Positions 1-9,084 of a DNA stretch of 64,000 nt are shown in pieces. The position numbers and the translations under genes are program-made. The stretch is from Erythrobacter mangrovi (lineage in GTDB: Bacteria > Pseudomonadota > Alphaproteobacteria > Sphingomonadales > Sphingomonadaceae): assembly GCF_013260645.1 (NCBI RefSeq), contig NZ_CP053921.1:2963289-3027288 (forward strand), in the 5' to 3' direction. Numbering within the stretch: the first letter of the stretch is position 1; every line of letters starts with the position of its first letter. The notes beneath the pieces are model-generated. The model saw only the letters and a program-made list of their open reading frames with translations. It did no database searches and was not told the DNA's origin.

Positions 1-182
1 AGCTCCACAATGGAGGTTGCCGTAGCGTCAACCGAACACTGCTGTGCGGCGTTTAGATAACACTTGGAAAAAACCGGGCTTAATCTGCGCAATAATCCTG
101 CGCAATCGCTTGCGTGCATACGAATGTGTGATAGCTTCCCGATCCTAGGCCGCAAAGACGGCCAATGGAGAGGAGAGGGTTT

Positions 183-3107
183 ATGAGGGTGAGGTATACC
201 CTGCTCGCGGGTATCTGCGCGGGCGCAATTGCAGTTCCATCATATGCGCAGGACGCAGGCGATGACGAGCCGACGGTCCGGCAGAATGTCATTATTGTTA
301 CCGCGCAGCGTCAAAACCAGAGCCTGCAAGAGGTGCCGATCGCGGTCAGCGCCTTCGATGCCGAAGCGCTCGAAGCACAGCAGATCGAGAACACCAGCGA
401 CCTTCAGCTAACCCTACCGAACGTCTCATTCACCAAGTCGAACTTTACCGGTTCTTCCTTTACCATTCGCGGTATCGGCGACCTGTGCGTCGGCACCTCG
501 TGTGACTCTGCGACCGGCATCCACACCAACGGTTCGCCGTTGTTCGGAACTCGCTTGTTCGAAACCGAATTTTTCGACCTCGAACGGATCGAGGTTCTGC
601 GCGGCCCGCAGGGCACGCTGTTCGGCCGCAACGCGACGTCGGGTGTCGTCAACCTCGTCACGCACAAGCCTGAGCTGGGCATTTTCGGCGCCTCTGCAGA
701 GGCCGAGTACGGCAACTTCAACAGCATCAAGGCCAAGGGGATGATCAACATCCCCCTCGGTGATTCCGTGGCCTTCCGCGCTGCTGGTTTCTACCTGAAC
801 CGCGATGGCTACACGACCAACACCTTCGACGGCAACGATCTCGACGATCGCGATATGTATGCGGTCCGTGGCTCGCTGCGGTTCGAGCCGGGTCCGGACA
901 CCACCATCGATCTCATGGCCTATTATTTCCGTGAGAACGACAAGCGCCTGCGTATCCAGAAGCAGCAGTGCCAACGTGACCCAACGGGCGTGCTCGGTTG
1001 TCTCAACAACCGCCGCGATTTCGACAATACCAACGCCAATTCGACCTTTACCGGCACACTGGGTTCGGTTGAGTTCCTGTCGATCGCGCTGGGCAATCCC
1101 GCGCTGGGTGCGGCCCTCGGCCTCAACAGCATCTACGGCCCGGACATCTATTTCAATTATGACGAGCCTGACGATGTCCGCACCGTCGGCACCTCGTTCA
1201 CCCCGGACTATTTCGCCGACGAACTGCAGTTTCAGGCGCACATCGATCACAACTTCGGTCCGATCAAGATGTCGCTCAGCGGCACCTATCAGGAAACCTC
1301 GGTCGACTCGCGCCAGGACTACAACCTTGGCATCCCCGGGCGGAACTTTGCGCAATTCCAGACGGCATTGAACTCGCTGGCGTTCTTCGCCGCGAATGGG
1401 TTGCCTACTGGCGTTGCCAACCCGCCGTTCGTTCCGGGCTCGGCGGCTTACTTTGCACCAATCGCAGCTGCGTTGATCCCCAATGGTCCGGACGGCCAGC
1501 TGTGCACTTCGGATACGCGCCTCGACAATCGCGGCGTCTATGAAGGCTTCGGCATCTGTTCCGACCTGCCCGGTGCATTCGACCGTTCGCGGTCGAACGG
1601 CAAGTCGTGGTCGACTGAAGCCATCTTCAGCAGCGACTTCGATGGCCCGTTCAACTTCCTGGTTGGCGGCATTTATGCCGAAGCGAAGGCCTATGACACT
1701 GATTACTACGTCAATGCCTTTGCGATCGACTACATCACTGGTGTCCTGGGTACCTTGACCGCCTTCGGGGCGGGCGCACCGCCATCCTATCTTGCGACGT
1801 CGTTCTACCGGAACAACACGCAGGACTTCAAGCTGAAGAGCTATGGCATCTTCGGGGAAGTCTATTTCGACATCTCCGATACGGTCAAACTCACCGGTGG
1901 CCTCCGCTACAACAACGACAAGAAGCGGCTGTCAGCGCGCACGACCTTGGCGAACTTCCTCAATCCCTTCAGCAACGATGGGGATCCCTTCGACTCGCCC
2001 TTCGTCGGTAGCTTCGACGCCGATCCCGGCACACCAGGCAACCAGCTGTTGCAGGTTCGCCAGGTCGGGTTCGACGAGATTACCGGACGTGCCGTGCTCG
2101 ACTGGCAGATTGGACCGGAGAACCTGATCTACGCGTCATACTCGCGTGGCTACAAGTCAGGTGGTATCAACCCGCCGCTGTCTCCGGTGTTCTCGGTTTC
2201 GGAAAGCTTCGGGCCGGAATCGCTCGATGCCTTCGAAATCGGTACGAAGAACACCTTCCTCAACGGTGCGTTGCAGCTGAATCTAACCGGGTTCTACTAC
2301 AACTACTCGAGCCTTCAGCTGAGCCGCATCATCGCGCGTACCTCGGTCAACGACACGATCGATGCCAAGATTTGGGGCGTCGAACTCGAGACGATCATCC
2401 GTCCTTCGGATAATTGGTTGATCAATGCGAACTTCAGCTACCTCAACGCGGAAGTTAAGGGCGATCAGTTCTTCTCGAACCCGCGCGATCCGGGTGGTGG
2501 TGACCCAGATGCCGTAATCATCAAGGACATCACCAACGGCGCACTCTGTGCGGTCACTGGCCCTGCTCCTGGCGCGGCAGCTGCGTTTGTCGGTGGGGTC
2601 AATGCCTCGCTTGGCCTTCAGGCCCCGGGGCCGTTCCCAGCCGATGGTGGAATTGCTTCACTTGGCGCATTCAGCATCTGTAGTGCACTCGATGCCAATG
2701 CTCCGGCTGGCTTCGCCGTCCTTAGCCCGGGCGTTGAAGTCAACCTGAAGGGCAATAAATTGCCGCAGGCTCCCGAGATGAAGGCCTCGTTCGGTACCCA
2801 GTATACTGCCGAGTTCTCGAACGGGATGACCTTGGTTCCGCGTTTCGACGTGGCCTTTACGGGCGAGCAGTATGGCAATGTGTTCAATGGCCGGGTCAAT
2901 CGGATCAAGCCCTTCGTCCAGGCGAATGCGCAGATCCAGTTGAACGGTCCCGATGATCGCTGGTTCATCCGCGGCTTCGTGCAGAACATTTTCGACAGCA
3001 ACTCGGTGACCGGTCTCTACGTCACTGACGCGTCTTCGGGCCTGTTCTCGAACATCTTCACCCTCGACCCGCGCCGCTACGGCATCGCGGTGGGTGCGAA
3101 GTTCTGA
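183..3107 (+). CDS. TonB-dependent outer-membrane receptor
   Basis: Outer-membrane active transporter of about 974 residues, the usual length for sphingomonad TonB receptors. An N-terminal signal peptide ends near SYAQ. It is followed by a short stretch with a TonB-box-like VIIVTAQR and a plug domain (about residues 45-165, with the typical ERIEVLRGPQG segment and LFGRNATSGVVN). The rest is a long beta-barrel ending in the expected C-terminal phenylalanine (VGAKF). I chose the ATG at 183 rather than the in-frame ATG at 165 because an AGGAGAGGG ribosome site sits just upstream of 183 and the signal peptide then starts cleanly with MRVRY. Substrate cannot be told from sequence; close relatives are usually annotated only as TonB receptors. 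No TonB or exchange partner lies beside it. A strong terminator follows. Confidence 0.95.
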   Translation: MRVRYTLLAGICAGAIAVPSYAQDAGDDEPTVRQNVIIVTAQRQNQSLQEVPIAVSAFDAEALEAQQIENTSDLQLTLPNVSFTKSNFTGSSFTIRGIGDLCVGTSCDSATGIHTNGSPLFGTRLFETEFFDLERIEVLRGPQGTLFGRNATSGVVNLVTHKPELGIFGASAEAEYGNFNSIKAKGMINIPLGDSVAFRAAGFYLNRDGYTTNTFDGNDLDDRDMYAVRGSLRFEPGPDTTIDLMAYYFRENDKRLRIQKQQCQRDPTGVLGCLNNRRDFDNTNANSTFTGTLGSVEFLSIALGNPALGAALGLNSIYGPDIYFNYDEPDDVRTVGTSFTPDYFADELQFQAHIDHNFGPIKMSLSGTYQETSVDSRQDYNLGIPGRNFAQFQTALNSLAFFAANGLPTGVANPPFVPGSAAYFAPIAAALIPNGPDGQLCTSDTRLDNRGVYEGFGICSDLPGAFDRSRSNGKSWSTEAIFSSDFDGPFNFLVGGIYAEAKAYDTDYYVNAFAIDYITGVLGTLTAFGAGAPPSYLATSFYRNNTQDFKLKSYGIFGEVYFDISDTVKLTGGLRYNNDKKRLSARTTLANFLNPFSNDGDPFDSPFVGSFDADPGTPGNQLLQVRQVGFDEITGRAVLDWQIGPENLIYASYSRGYKSGGINPPLSPVFSVSESFGPESLDAFEIGTKNTFLNGALQLNLTGFYYNYSSLQLSRIIARTSVNDTIDAKIWGVELETIIRPSDNWLINANFSYLNAEVKGDQFFSNPRDPGGGDPDAVIIKDITNGALCAVTGPAPGAAAAFVGGVNASLGLQAPGPFPADGGIASLGAFSICSALDANAPAGFAVLSPGVEVNLKGNKLPQAPEMKASFGTQYTAEFSNGMTLVPRFDVAFTGEQYGNVFNGRVNRIKPFVQANAQIQLNGPDDRWFIRGFVQNIFDSNSVTGLYVTDASSGLFSNIFTLDPRRYGIAVGAKF

Positions 3108-3134
3108 GACACGACACCTGACAACGGGGGAGGA

Positions 3135-3166
3135 GGGGCGACCGCCAGGTCGCCCCTTTTTCTTTT
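3135..3166 (+). terminator. Rho-independent terminator of the TonB receptor gene
   Basis: A perfect 9-bp stem (GGGGCGACC at 3135-3143 with its complement at 3148-3156), a 4-nt loop and a T-rich tract. It lies between the receptor stop and the convergent transporter gene. Confidence 0.85.
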
Positions 3167-3170
3167 GGAG

Positions 3171-3905
3171 TCAGCGATCCGTTGAGGCGAATGGAGAAAA
3201 GTCGGTATCGGTATCGAATACCTCGACCCCTTCTGCCCGTTTGAGCCCACCCACCACTAGATAGGTAACCGGGGTCAGTAGCGCCTCCCACGCGGTCTTG
3301 ATTACCCATTGCGACAAGACCACCTGCCACAGCTGCTCGATCGGCCAGCCTGCAAGGCCATAGAAGGCGAGTGGATAGAAAATCAGGCTGTCGAGCCCTT
3401 GGCCGACCACGGTTGACCCGATCGTTCGCATCCACAGGTGCCGACCCTGAGACCAGACCTTCATCTTGGCGAGCACGAAGCTGTTGGCAAACTCGCCAAC
3501 CCAGAAGGCCGTCATTGACGCCAGCACGATCCGCCAGCTGTTACCAAATACGAACTCGTAGGCCTCCTGCCCCGGCCAGCCCGCTGCAGGCGGCAGGCTG
3601 ACGACGACCCAGGCCATGAAAGCCATGAAGGCGAGCGCCGCGAAGCCGGCCCAGATCACGCGCCGCGCGCGGGCATAGCCATAGACCTCGGTCAGCACAT
3701 CGCCGATGATGTAGCTTACAGGGAAGAACAATACCCCGGCACCGAATGACCATTCGCCGATCCCAGGCAGCGTGACATAGCTGGGCTTAGATGCCCCTAT
3801 CAGGTTCGACAGCAACAGGATCGTGACGAACGCTGCCATCACGAGATCGTAGTAACGGAAGCGAGGCGAATCCGGTGCTGACCGGGGCGGAGTGCTGTTT
3901 TCCAT
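3171..3905 (-). CDS. yhhQ: Queuosine precursor transporter (YhhQ/QPTR family)
   Basis: Integral inner-membrane protein of 244 residues with about six hydrophobic segments, matching the VUT/YhhQ family that imports queuosine precursors for tRNA modification. Family hallmarks visible are the first membrane segment with LLLSNLIGASK, FPVSYIIGDVLTEVYGYARAR, FWVGEFANSF and the GQGLDSLIFYPLAF segment. It starts with ATG at 3905 and stands alone, convergent with the TonB receptor. No other queuosine genes are adjacent. The C-terminal tail is acidic and cytosolic-looking. Confidence 0.88.
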   Translation of the reverse strand: MENSTPPRSAPDSPRFRYYDLVMAAFVTILLLSNLIGASKPSYVTLPGIGEWSFGAGVLFFPVSYIIGDVLTEVYGYARARRVIWAGFAALAFMAFMAWVVVSLPPAAGWPGQEAYEFVFGNSWRIVLASMTAFWVGEFANSFVLAKMKVWSQGRHLWMRTIGSTVVGQGLDSLIFYPLAFYGLAGWPIEQLWQVVLSQWVIKTAWEALLTPVTYLVVGGLKRAEGVEVFDTDTDFSPFASTDR

Positions 3906-3966
3906 GGCTTAGTGAGTTAGTGCCGATTGGCGCTGCGCGAAAGCGGCGTTATGGCGTCCTCAGCGC

Positions 3967-4043
3967 GCGCCCGTAGTTCAACTGGATAGAGCACGAGCCT
4001 TCTAAGCTTGGAGTTGCAGGTTCGAGTCCTGCCGGGCGCGCCA
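3967..4043 (+). tRNA. tRNA-Arg (anticodon TCT)
   Basis: A 77-nt cloverleaf. Acceptor strands GCGCCCG (3967-3973) and CGGGCGC (4033-4039) pair perfectly, followed by discriminator G and an encoded CCA. The anticodon arm is CGAGC-CTTCTAA-GCTTG, giving anticodon TCT, which reads AGA/AGG. The T arm contains GGTTCGAGTCC. Confidence 0.95.
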
Positions 4044-4079
4044 TCTTTCGTTCCGGTAGTGGGCGGGCGACGTAGCTCC

Positions 4080-4862
4080 CTAGCCTCGCGCTACGGTATC
4101 CAGCGGTTCACCGGTGACTGGGTAGCCAAAGTCCTCGCCGATATGCAGCCAGCTCTTGCCGTCCATCTCGCCGATGAAGGGCGTGATCGTCCGTACCGGG
4201 ATCGCTTCCGCCTGCGCCTTGGCCTCGGCGAAGCTATTGAACTGCGCCAGACGCTCGAGATTGCGGCGCGTCGGGAAGATGACCTTGATCTCGCCCCGCT
4301 CTGCGGCGTCCAACGCGCCTTTAGCCGTGGTCCAGAAAAGATGCGTATTTTCTGACAGGTCGGCCTGAATCTCCACGGCGCCCGTGCCGAGATCCGCAAG
4401 ATAAAAGCGTGTGTCATAGACGCGCGGGATCCGCTCGTTCTTGGGGAACCAGCGGGCAAACGGAGTTAGCTGGGCGAGGTCCAGTTCCCACCCGAAATGA
4501 TCGAGCACCGGCGCCAGTTGGCCGGTCTGCTGGAGGAAATCGCGCGCGGCGCGAGCCTTATCCGCATCGACTGCACCCTTGATCCCGATTGCAAGACCAG
4601 TCTCTTCCAGGGTTTCGCGCACAACGGCGACCTGGTGCGCCGCCTCTTCGGGTTCGAGATGGCCGCCGATCATCGCACCAAGCTCGAAGTCGGCTGGATC
4701 GACCCGGCCACCGGGAAACACTGCCATGCCCCCTGCAAACACCATCTCGCGTGAGCGGATGGTCATCAGGATCTCGGGCGGGCCGCCGTCTCCCCCGTTT
4801 CGGAAGATGACCACGGTGGCTGCAGGAATGCCTTCAGAAGCGGCCTTGGACGTATCACTCAT
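4080..4862 (-). CDS. NUDIX hydrolase, NUDT19/RNA-pyrophosphohydrolase-like
   Basis: Predicted hydrolase of nucleoside-diphosphate-linked substrates, 260 residues. The Nudix signature is seen around VVRETLEETG (about residues 80-90), preceded by VFPGGRVDPAD, the typical long-insert form of the CoA/NUDT19 branch. FARWFPKNERIPRVYDTRFYL also fits that branch. An upstream GTG at 4910 would add 16 residues, but the ATG at 4862 (MSDTSK) is preferred because the extra segment is not domain-like. Neither start has a strong ribosome site. The gene stands alone between tRNA-Arg and an intergenic region. Confidence 0.8.
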   Translation of the reverse strand: MSDTSKAASEGIPAATVVIFRNGGDGGPPEILMTIRSREMVFAGGMAVFPGGRVDPADFELGAMIGGHLEPEEAAHQVAVVRETLEETGLAIGIKGAVDADKARAARDFLQQTGQLAPVLDHFGWELDLAQLTPFARWFPKNERIPRVYDTRFYLADLGTGAVEIQADLSENTHLFWTTAKGALDAAERGEIKVIFPTRRNLERLAQFNSFAEAKAQAEAIPVRTITPFIGEMDGKSWLHIGEDFGYPVTGEPLDTVARG

Positions 4863-4999
4863 GAAATCGGTTGTGGCCTGCAACGGGTTGCTTGCCAAGG
4901 GGGGATACACCTTGAACTGTCGGTAGAACTTACAAGGTGAACGGTGGCGAAGTTTCGATTAACCATCGTAACGGCGAGAGTTACTGGAGTTCGTGAGTT

Positions 5000-5016
5000 T
5001 GGCACGTCGTCTGCAT
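5000..5016 (+). promoter_or_regulatory. Candidate sigma-54 (-24/-12) promoter
   Basis: TGGCACG, four bases, then CTGCAT, which differs from the consensus TGGCACRNNNNTTGCW at one position. GG and GC are at the correct spacing (5001-5002 and 5013-5014). It points rightwards, where no protein gene follows on that strand before the Grx terminator. An imperfect dyad (GTTTCGAT at 4952-4959, ATCGTAAC at 4965-4972) lies about 40 bp upstream and includes a TTAACCAT that resembles a CtrA half-site. Confidence 0.5.
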
Positions 5017-5025
5017 AGAGTATTC

Positions 5026-5127
5026 TGTCCCAATTCAGTCTTCTGCGGGGCGCGCTGATCCCTGGTTCTCCGGCAGCGCCCCGAAAAACAAAAGGCCCGC
5101 CTGGATATCCACCAGGCGGGCCTTTCC
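5026..5127 (+). ncRNA. Putative sigma-54-dependent small RNA
   Basis: Inferred only. A transcript starting about 12 bases after the -12 element at 5013 would be about 100 nt. It would contain one imperfect stem (GGGGCG...CGCCCC around 5057-5082) and then the 11-bp stem at 5094-5122 followed by TTTCCC, which could end it. No open reading frame of note is present. The same second hairpin also serves as terminator for the opposing Grx gene, so transcription from this strand needs direct proof. Confidence 0.25.
5084..5125 (-). terminator. Terminator of the grx operon (possibly bidirectional)
   Basis: Inverted repeat GGCCCGCCTGG (5094-5104) and CCAGGCGGGCC (5112-5122). Read on the minus strand, the stem is followed by a T-rich run (the plus-strand A-tract 5084-5093), as expected downstream of the glutaredoxin stop at 5179. 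Confidence 0.8.
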
Positions 5128-5178
5128 CGTTCTTGGTCCTACCCGGGCCTTGCCGGTGCAGGTGATTTGTGGGTTCGC

Positions 5179-5511
5179 TTAGCTGTCGGCCTTCGCAACC
5201 TGCTTCTCGGAGAGCATCTGCTGAAGTTCGCCTGCCTCGAACATCTCCATCATGATGTCGCTGCCGCCAACGAACTCACCCTTCACATAGAGCTGGGGTA
5301 TGGTCGGCCAGTCGGAATAGCCCTTGATCCCCTGGCGGATGTCCATGTCCTGCAACACGTCGACACCTTCATATGCGACGCCGCAATGGTCGAGGATTGC
5401 GACCGCTCGGCTGGAAAATCCGCATTGCGGGAAAAGCGGGGTGCCTTTCATGAAAAGCACCACATCATTGTTGCCGACGATGTTGGAAATACGTTCGTTG
5501 ATATCGGACAT
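5179..5511 (-). CDS. grxD: Monothiol glutaredoxin Grx4/GrxD
   Basis: Cytosolic CGFS-type glutaredoxin (110 residues, full family length) that binds a [2Fe-2S] cluster with glutathione and works with BolA in iron-sulfur trafficking. The active-site CGFS is seen in FPQCGFSSRA (about residues 27-36). KGTP just before it, DWPTIPQLY with its cis-Pro (about 69-77) and GGSDI (about 84-88) contact glutathione in the family. It is third in the DUF1476-bolA-grxD series, with bolA 36 bp upstream, matching the functional BolA-Grx partnership. A terminator follows. Confidence 0.95.
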   Translation of the reverse strand: MSDINERISNIVGNNDVVLFMKGTPLFPQCGFSSRAVAILDHCGVAYEGVDVLQDMDIRQGIKGYSDWPTIPQLYVKGEFVGGSDIMMEMFEAGELQQMLSEKQVAKADS

Positions 5512-5547
5512 GGTCCGTCCTTCGTCTGGGAATTGCCTTGCTGCGAT

Positions 5548-5781
5548 TCAGGTGGGGGCTTGGGTGGTGAGTTGCAAGGCATGCAGTTCACCGCCCATAC
5601 GACCGCCGAGCGCCTCATAGACCAATTTGTGCTGCTGTACCCGGCTCAACCCTGCGAACTGCGGGGCGGTGACTTTCGCCGCCCAGTGGTCGTTGTCGCC
5701 GGCAAGGTCGCGCATCTCGACAGTCGCGCCTGGCAAAGCGGTCTCGATCATCGAAACGATATCTTCGGCCGCCATCGGCAT
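5548..5781 (-). CDS. bolA: BolA family protein
   Basis: Small BolA/IbaG-like protein of 77 residues, predicted partner of the adjacent monothiol glutaredoxin in iron-sulfur cluster handling. Visible family features are the amphipathic first helix (EDIVSMIETALPGA), the DHWAAKV strand and the FAGLSRVQQHKLVYEAL helix-turn-helix-like core with the conserved HxLVYxAL. It begins five bases after the DUF1476 stop, so the two are almost certainly cotranscribed. A second in-frame ATG two codons in is an alternative start. Confidence 0.92.
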   Translation of the reverse strand: MPMAAEDIVSMIETALPGATVEMRDLAGDNDHWAAKVTAPQFAGLSRVQQHKLVYEALGGRMGGELHALQLTTQAPT

Positions 5782-5785
5782 CGGG

Positions 5786-6109
5786 TCAGCCCTGGCTCAT
5801 GAACTGGCGACGGGCCTCGACGGCGCATTCGTCGAGCTTGGTGCGGATGTCGGACTCGCTGACATCGCAACCGGCAGCAGTCAGGTCACCCAGCAGTTTG
5901 CGGATCACGTCTTCGTCGCCCGCTTCCTCGAAATCGGCCTGCACTACGGCTTTCTTGTAGGCGTCGGTCTCTTCCTCGGTCAGCTTCATCAGGCCTGCGG
6001 CCCATTCACCTACCAGCCGATTGCGCCGCGCCGCGATCTTGAAGGCGTTTTCTTCGTCGAAGGCGAACTTCGCTTCTTCGCCGCGCTCGCGATCATTGAA
6101 ATTGGTCAT
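5786..6109 (-). CDS. DUF1476 protein, F1Fo-ATPase zeta-subunit family
   Basis: 107-residue all-helical charged protein of the DUF1476 family. In Paracoccus and relatives this family is the zeta subunit that inhibits ATP hydrolysis by F1Fo-ATP synthase through its N-terminal helix. The recognisable N terminus is MTNFNDRERGEEAKFAFD, followed by the NRLVGEWAA and LMKLTEEE segments. First of the DUF1476-bolA-grxD run, a neighbourhood common in Alphaproteobacteria. The exact role in this organism is inferred from the family. Confidence 0.9.
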   Translation of the reverse strand: MTNFNDRERGEEAKFAFDEENAFKIAARRNRLVGEWAAGLMKLTEEETDAYKKAVVQADFEEAGDEDVIRKLLGDLTAAGCDVSESDIRTKLDECAVEARRQFMSQG

Positions 6110-6152
6110 GATGCTTCCCTTGAAATGGGTGTCAGGCGGGCAGCGAGTTCAC

Positions 6153-6632
6153 TCATTCCGCCCGGAACGAATCGTGGCATGCTTTGCACGCCCCCTTGGT
6201 GCTTTCAAGGGCCTGGGTAAAGGCCGCCCGGTCATCTGCGGCAGCGGCGGCACCGAGTGTGTCCACCGCGGATTTGAACTCCGCGGCGCGCGCTTCGAAG
6301 CTTTCCTTGTCCGACCACACTTCTGGAAGGGCGCGCGTGCCGGCGACGGTGGCGGTTTCTGCACCGTAAAGGGAGGGCAGGGCCTGTGCGAAGCGTTGCA
6401 AGCCTCCAATGGCGAATCCGGTCCGCTTGAGCAGGGCGGTCTCGTCTTCCGCCCCACGACCAACTGCGGCGAGAGTGGAAACCATCATCCGCATACCTGC
6501 CTGGCGCAATGCCACCAGGTCTGTGGCGTCGGGACGCTCTGCCGAATTTGTCGGATCCGCGGAATTGCCTGCCGTAACGCCGGAAGTCGCGAGGAATGCG
6601 GCGCTCGCCGCGAACAATGCCAACCTAGACAT
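6153..6632 (-). CDS. Periplasmic c-type cytochrome, c'/c556 family
   Basis: 159 residues with a signal peptide ([21 protein letters not shown]) and a single haem-binding CKACH near the C terminus, the arrangement of four-helix-bundle cytochromes c' and c556. A methionine-rich stretch (RQAGMRMMV, about residues 44-52) sits where an axial ligand could lie. The start overlaps the end of the quinone oxidoreductase gene by 8 bases, so it is likely the last gene of the leuC-to-cytochrome operon. Electron partner unknown. Confidence 0.85.
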   Translation of the reverse strand: MSRLALFAASAAFLATSGVTAGNSADPTNSAERPDATDLVALRQAGMRMMVSTLAAVGRGAEDETALLKRTGFAIGGLQRFAQALPSLYGAETATVAGTRALPEVWSDKESFEARAAEFKSAVDTLGAAAAADDRAAFTQALESTKGACKACHDSFRAE

Positions 6633-7626
6633 TCATCGTCACCACCAGCTTGCCGATCGCGCCCCTATTTTCGAGCTTGGTGATCGCTTCGTGCGCCCGC
6701 TCGATCGGATAGGTTTCGCTGACCAGCGGGTCGATCTTGCCGGCCTTCCACAGGTCGAACAATTCTTCGATGTTCTTGGCATTGCGCTCGGGTTCGCGGG
6801 CAGTGAAGGCGCCCCAGAAGACTCCGCGAATGTCGCAGCTTTTCAGTAGGGTCAGGTTGAGCGGCATCTTGGCGATTCCGGCTGGGAAGCCGATCACCAG
6901 GAAACGACCTTCCCAGGCGATGGCGCGCAGGGCGGGTTCCGAATAGTCGCCGCCGACAATATCGTAGACGATGTCCGCCCCGTTGGGGCCGACGGCCGCC
7001 TTGAACGCGTTGGCCAGGTCCCTGGAGGTGTCCTTGTCGAACGGTGCACGGGGATAGATCACAACCTCGTCGGCACCGTGACGCCTGGCGACTTCACCCT
7101 TCTCTTCGGTAGAGACCGCGGCGACCACGCGGCAGCCGTAGGCTTTGGCAAGTTCGACCGCCGAAAGGCCGACGCCGCCCGCTGCACCCAGTACCAGGAC
7201 GGTTTCGCCCGGTTTGATGTCGCCCCGATCCTTCAGCCCGTGAATGGTCGTGCCATAGGTCATCAGTAGCGCGCTGGCCTTCACCAGATCGATCCCGTCG
7301 GGTACCTTGAACAGCCGGCCTGCCGCAACCGCGACCTTCTCCTGCAGTCCGCCATTGCCGACGCCGCACATGACCTTGTCGCCAACCTGCCAGCCGGTGA
7401 CGCCTTCGCCCAGTGCCTCGATCGTGCCGGAGATCTCTCCGCCCGGCGCGAAAGGACGCGGCGGCTTGAACTGGTACATGTCGCGGATGATCAGCGTGTC
7501 GGGGAAGTTGATCGCGCAGGCCGCAACCTTGACCAGTACCTCACCTGCGCCGGGGGTGGGTTCGGCGATGTCTTCGACGACCAGGGTTTCGGGGCCGCCT
7601 ACCTCCTTCGAAAGGACTGCCTTCAC
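6625..7626 (-). CDS. Zinc-independent quinone/NADPH oxidoreductase (MDR superfamily)
   Basis: 333-residue medium-chain dehydrogenase/reductase of the quinone oxidoreductase branch. The N-terminal GroES-like domain contains [16 protein letters not shown]. The Rossmann fold shows [19 protein letters not shown] (about residues 142-160) and lacks the structural-zinc cysteines. I place the start at the GTG at 7626 ([11 protein letters not shown]), which overlaps the leuD stop as GTGA, the usual translational-coupling layout. Upstream in-frame codons only read leuD sequence in another frame. Substrate unknown; NADPH use is inferred from family. Confidence 0.88.
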   Translation of the reverse strand: MKAVLSKEVGGPETLVVEDIAEPTPGAGEVLVKVAACAINFPDTLIIRDMYQFKPPRPFAPGGEISGTIEALGEGVTGWQVGDKVMCGVGNGGLQEKVAVAAGRLFKVPDGIDLVKASALLMTYGTTIHGLKDRGDIKPGETVLVLGAAGGVGLSAVELAKAYGCRVVAAVSTEEKGEVARRHGADEVVIYPRAPFDKDTSRDLANAFKAAVGPNGADIVYDIVGGDYSEPALRAIAWEGRFLVIGFPAGIAKMPLNLTLLKSCDIRGVFWGAFTAREPERNAKNIEELFDLWKAGKIDPLVSETYPIERAHEAITKLENRGAIGKLVVTMNV

Positions 7627-8225
7627 GCTGCTTCTCTCCTCGGATTGTTGAGCCAGGGCAAGGCGCCCTCGCGCATGGTTTCGTGCTGCCCGATCACATC
7701 CTCGCTGGCGAGGGTCAGGCCGATTTCGTCGAGACCGTTCGTCAGGCAATGTTTCCGGAACGGGTCGATCTCGAATGCGAAGCGGTCCTGGAACGGCGTG
7801 GTGACAACCTGGTTCTCAAGATCAATGGTCACCGGATCGGTACGTGCGACTTCGAGTAGTCGGTCGACCTGTTCCTGCGGCAAGACCACGGTCAGGATGC
7901 CGTTCTTGAAGGCGTTGCCGGAAAAGATGTCGGAAAAGCTTGGCGCGATCACGGCCATGATGCCGAGATCAAGCAGCGCCCAGGCGGCATGCTCGCGGCT
8001 CGATCCGCAGCCGAAGTTGTCGCCCGCGATAAGGACCGGCGCGCCGGTAAATTCGGGATCGTCAATGATGTTGCCGGGATCAGCCCGTAGGCTTTCGAAC
8101 GCACCTTTGCCCAGCCCGTCGCGGCTGATGGTCTTGAGCCAGTGCGCGGGAATGATCACGTCGGTATCGACGTTCTTGAGGCCCAGCGGAATTGCACGGC
8201 CACTGACAGTGGAAACAGGCTTCAT
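7623..8225 (-). CDS. leuD: 3-isopropylmalate dehydratase small subunit
   Basis: Small subunit of isopropylmalate isomerase (200 residues, full length) in leucine synthesis; it pairs with LeuC at 9254-10705. Hallmarks are the N-terminal [15 protein letters not shown] (about 17-31), the [14 protein letters not shown] substrate loop (about 69-82) and GNAFKNGIL. The ATG at 8225 overlaps the stop of the metallo-beta-lactamase gene by one base, so it is coupled to that gene rather than directly to leuC, which is unusual. Longer in-frame starts only extend into the upstream gene. Confidence 0.95.
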   Translation of the reverse strand: MKPVSTVSGRAIPLGLKNVDTDVIIPAHWLKTISRDGLGKGAFESLRADPGNIIDDPEFTGAPVLIAGDNFGCGSSREHAAWALLDLGIMAVIAPSFSDIFSGNAFKNGILTVVLPQEQVDRLLEVARTDPVTIDLENQVVTTPFQDRFAFEIDPFRKHCLTNGLDEIGLTLASEDVIGQHETMREGALPWLNNPRREAA

Positions 8226-9061
8226 TACTTGGCGGACTCCGGGAATTCGGGCAGGCGGATCAAGTGGCGCGGATCGTGCTGGATCACGATTGTCGCGTCG
8301 AGGTTGTCCGCCATCTGGTTGAATCGTTCGAACGAAGCGAGCGTGTCGGCCCGGTCGGTGTTGAACTGCGGCACGCCCCGGTTCTCGATCTGCTCTTCGA
8401 AGTGGTAGAGATCGCCGGTCAACATGATCGTGCCCGATCTGGGAAGTCGAACGACCAGCGAATGGTGCCCGGGCGTGTGGCCGGGCGTGTTGATCATGGT
8501 CACCGACCCATCGCCGAACACGTCTAGATCGCCGGCTATGCGATTGACCTTGCCGGTTGCGCCTGCGGCGAACCACGGGCCGAACTGGGCGCGCGTTTCA
8601 TCCATCTTTCCCGAGACGATCGCCTCGGCATCGCCGCGACCGATCAGGAGTTCCGCCGCCGGGAAGTCCCGGGTCTGACCGATGTGGTCGTCATGGTAAT
8701 GGCTGACGGCGACGTAGGTGATGTCCGAAGGTTTCAGGCCGATCCGCTCGAGCTGTTCCGGAATGGTCTCCGCAAGGCTGACGGTGAATACCCATTGCGT
8801 GTTGCTGTTGCCCTTGAGTGCAGCCGGAAAGCCGGTGTCCCACAACAGGTATTTCGCGCCGTCGCGGATGACATAGCAGCTGTCGGTCAGCGTCCGCTTC
8901 TCGCCATCATAGAGGTGTGTGTCGGAAAAAGGTCCAGCATCGCTCAGTTCGATCGTGCCGCAGTCGAGCCGCCACATCTCGATATCGGGAGCGTCCTGTG
9001 CTGCCGCAGGCGCCGTCACGGACAACAGCGCGGCCGTGATCAAGCTTTGTATCTTGGTCAT
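8225..9061 (-). CDS. Secreted metallo-beta-lactamase-fold hydrolase (N-acyl-homoserine-lactonase-like)
   Basis: 278 residues with a signal peptide ([22 protein letters not shown]) and a complete MBL metal site. SHYHDDHIG gives HxHxDH, the [10 protein letters not shown] segment supplies the third-ligand histidine, and an LTGDLYHF aspartate follows. The spacing resembles the AttM/AiiA lactonase branch, but the export signal makes a periplasmic lactonase or other esterase equally possible. Start at ATG 9061 with GGAGAGAGG just upstream; larger in-frame readings only run through the small upstream ORF. It lies between leuC and leuD, one base overlapping leuD. Confidence 0.85.
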   Translation of the reverse strand: MTKIQSLITAALLSVTAPAAAQDAPDIEMWRLDCGTIELSDAGPFSDTHLYDGEKRTLTDSCYVIRDGAKYLLWDTGFPAALKGNSNTQWVFTVSLAETIPEQLERIGLKPSDITYVAVSHYHDDHIGQTRDFPAAELLIGRGDAEAIVSGKMDETRAQFGPWFAAGATGKVNRIAGDLDVFGDGSVTMINTPGHTPGHHSLVVRLPRSGTIMLTGDLYHFEEQIENRGVPQFNTDRADTLASFERFNQMADNLDATIVIQHDPRHLIRLPEFPESAK

Positions 9062-9084
9062 ACCTCTCTCCCCACGAGTTCGAC

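Noticed and set aside
426..1355. Long minus-strand reading frame (309 codons) opposite the TonB receptor
   Set aside because: Low-complexity product rich in Arg, Val and Glu from codon-position bias; no domain, and it lies wholly within a confident gene.
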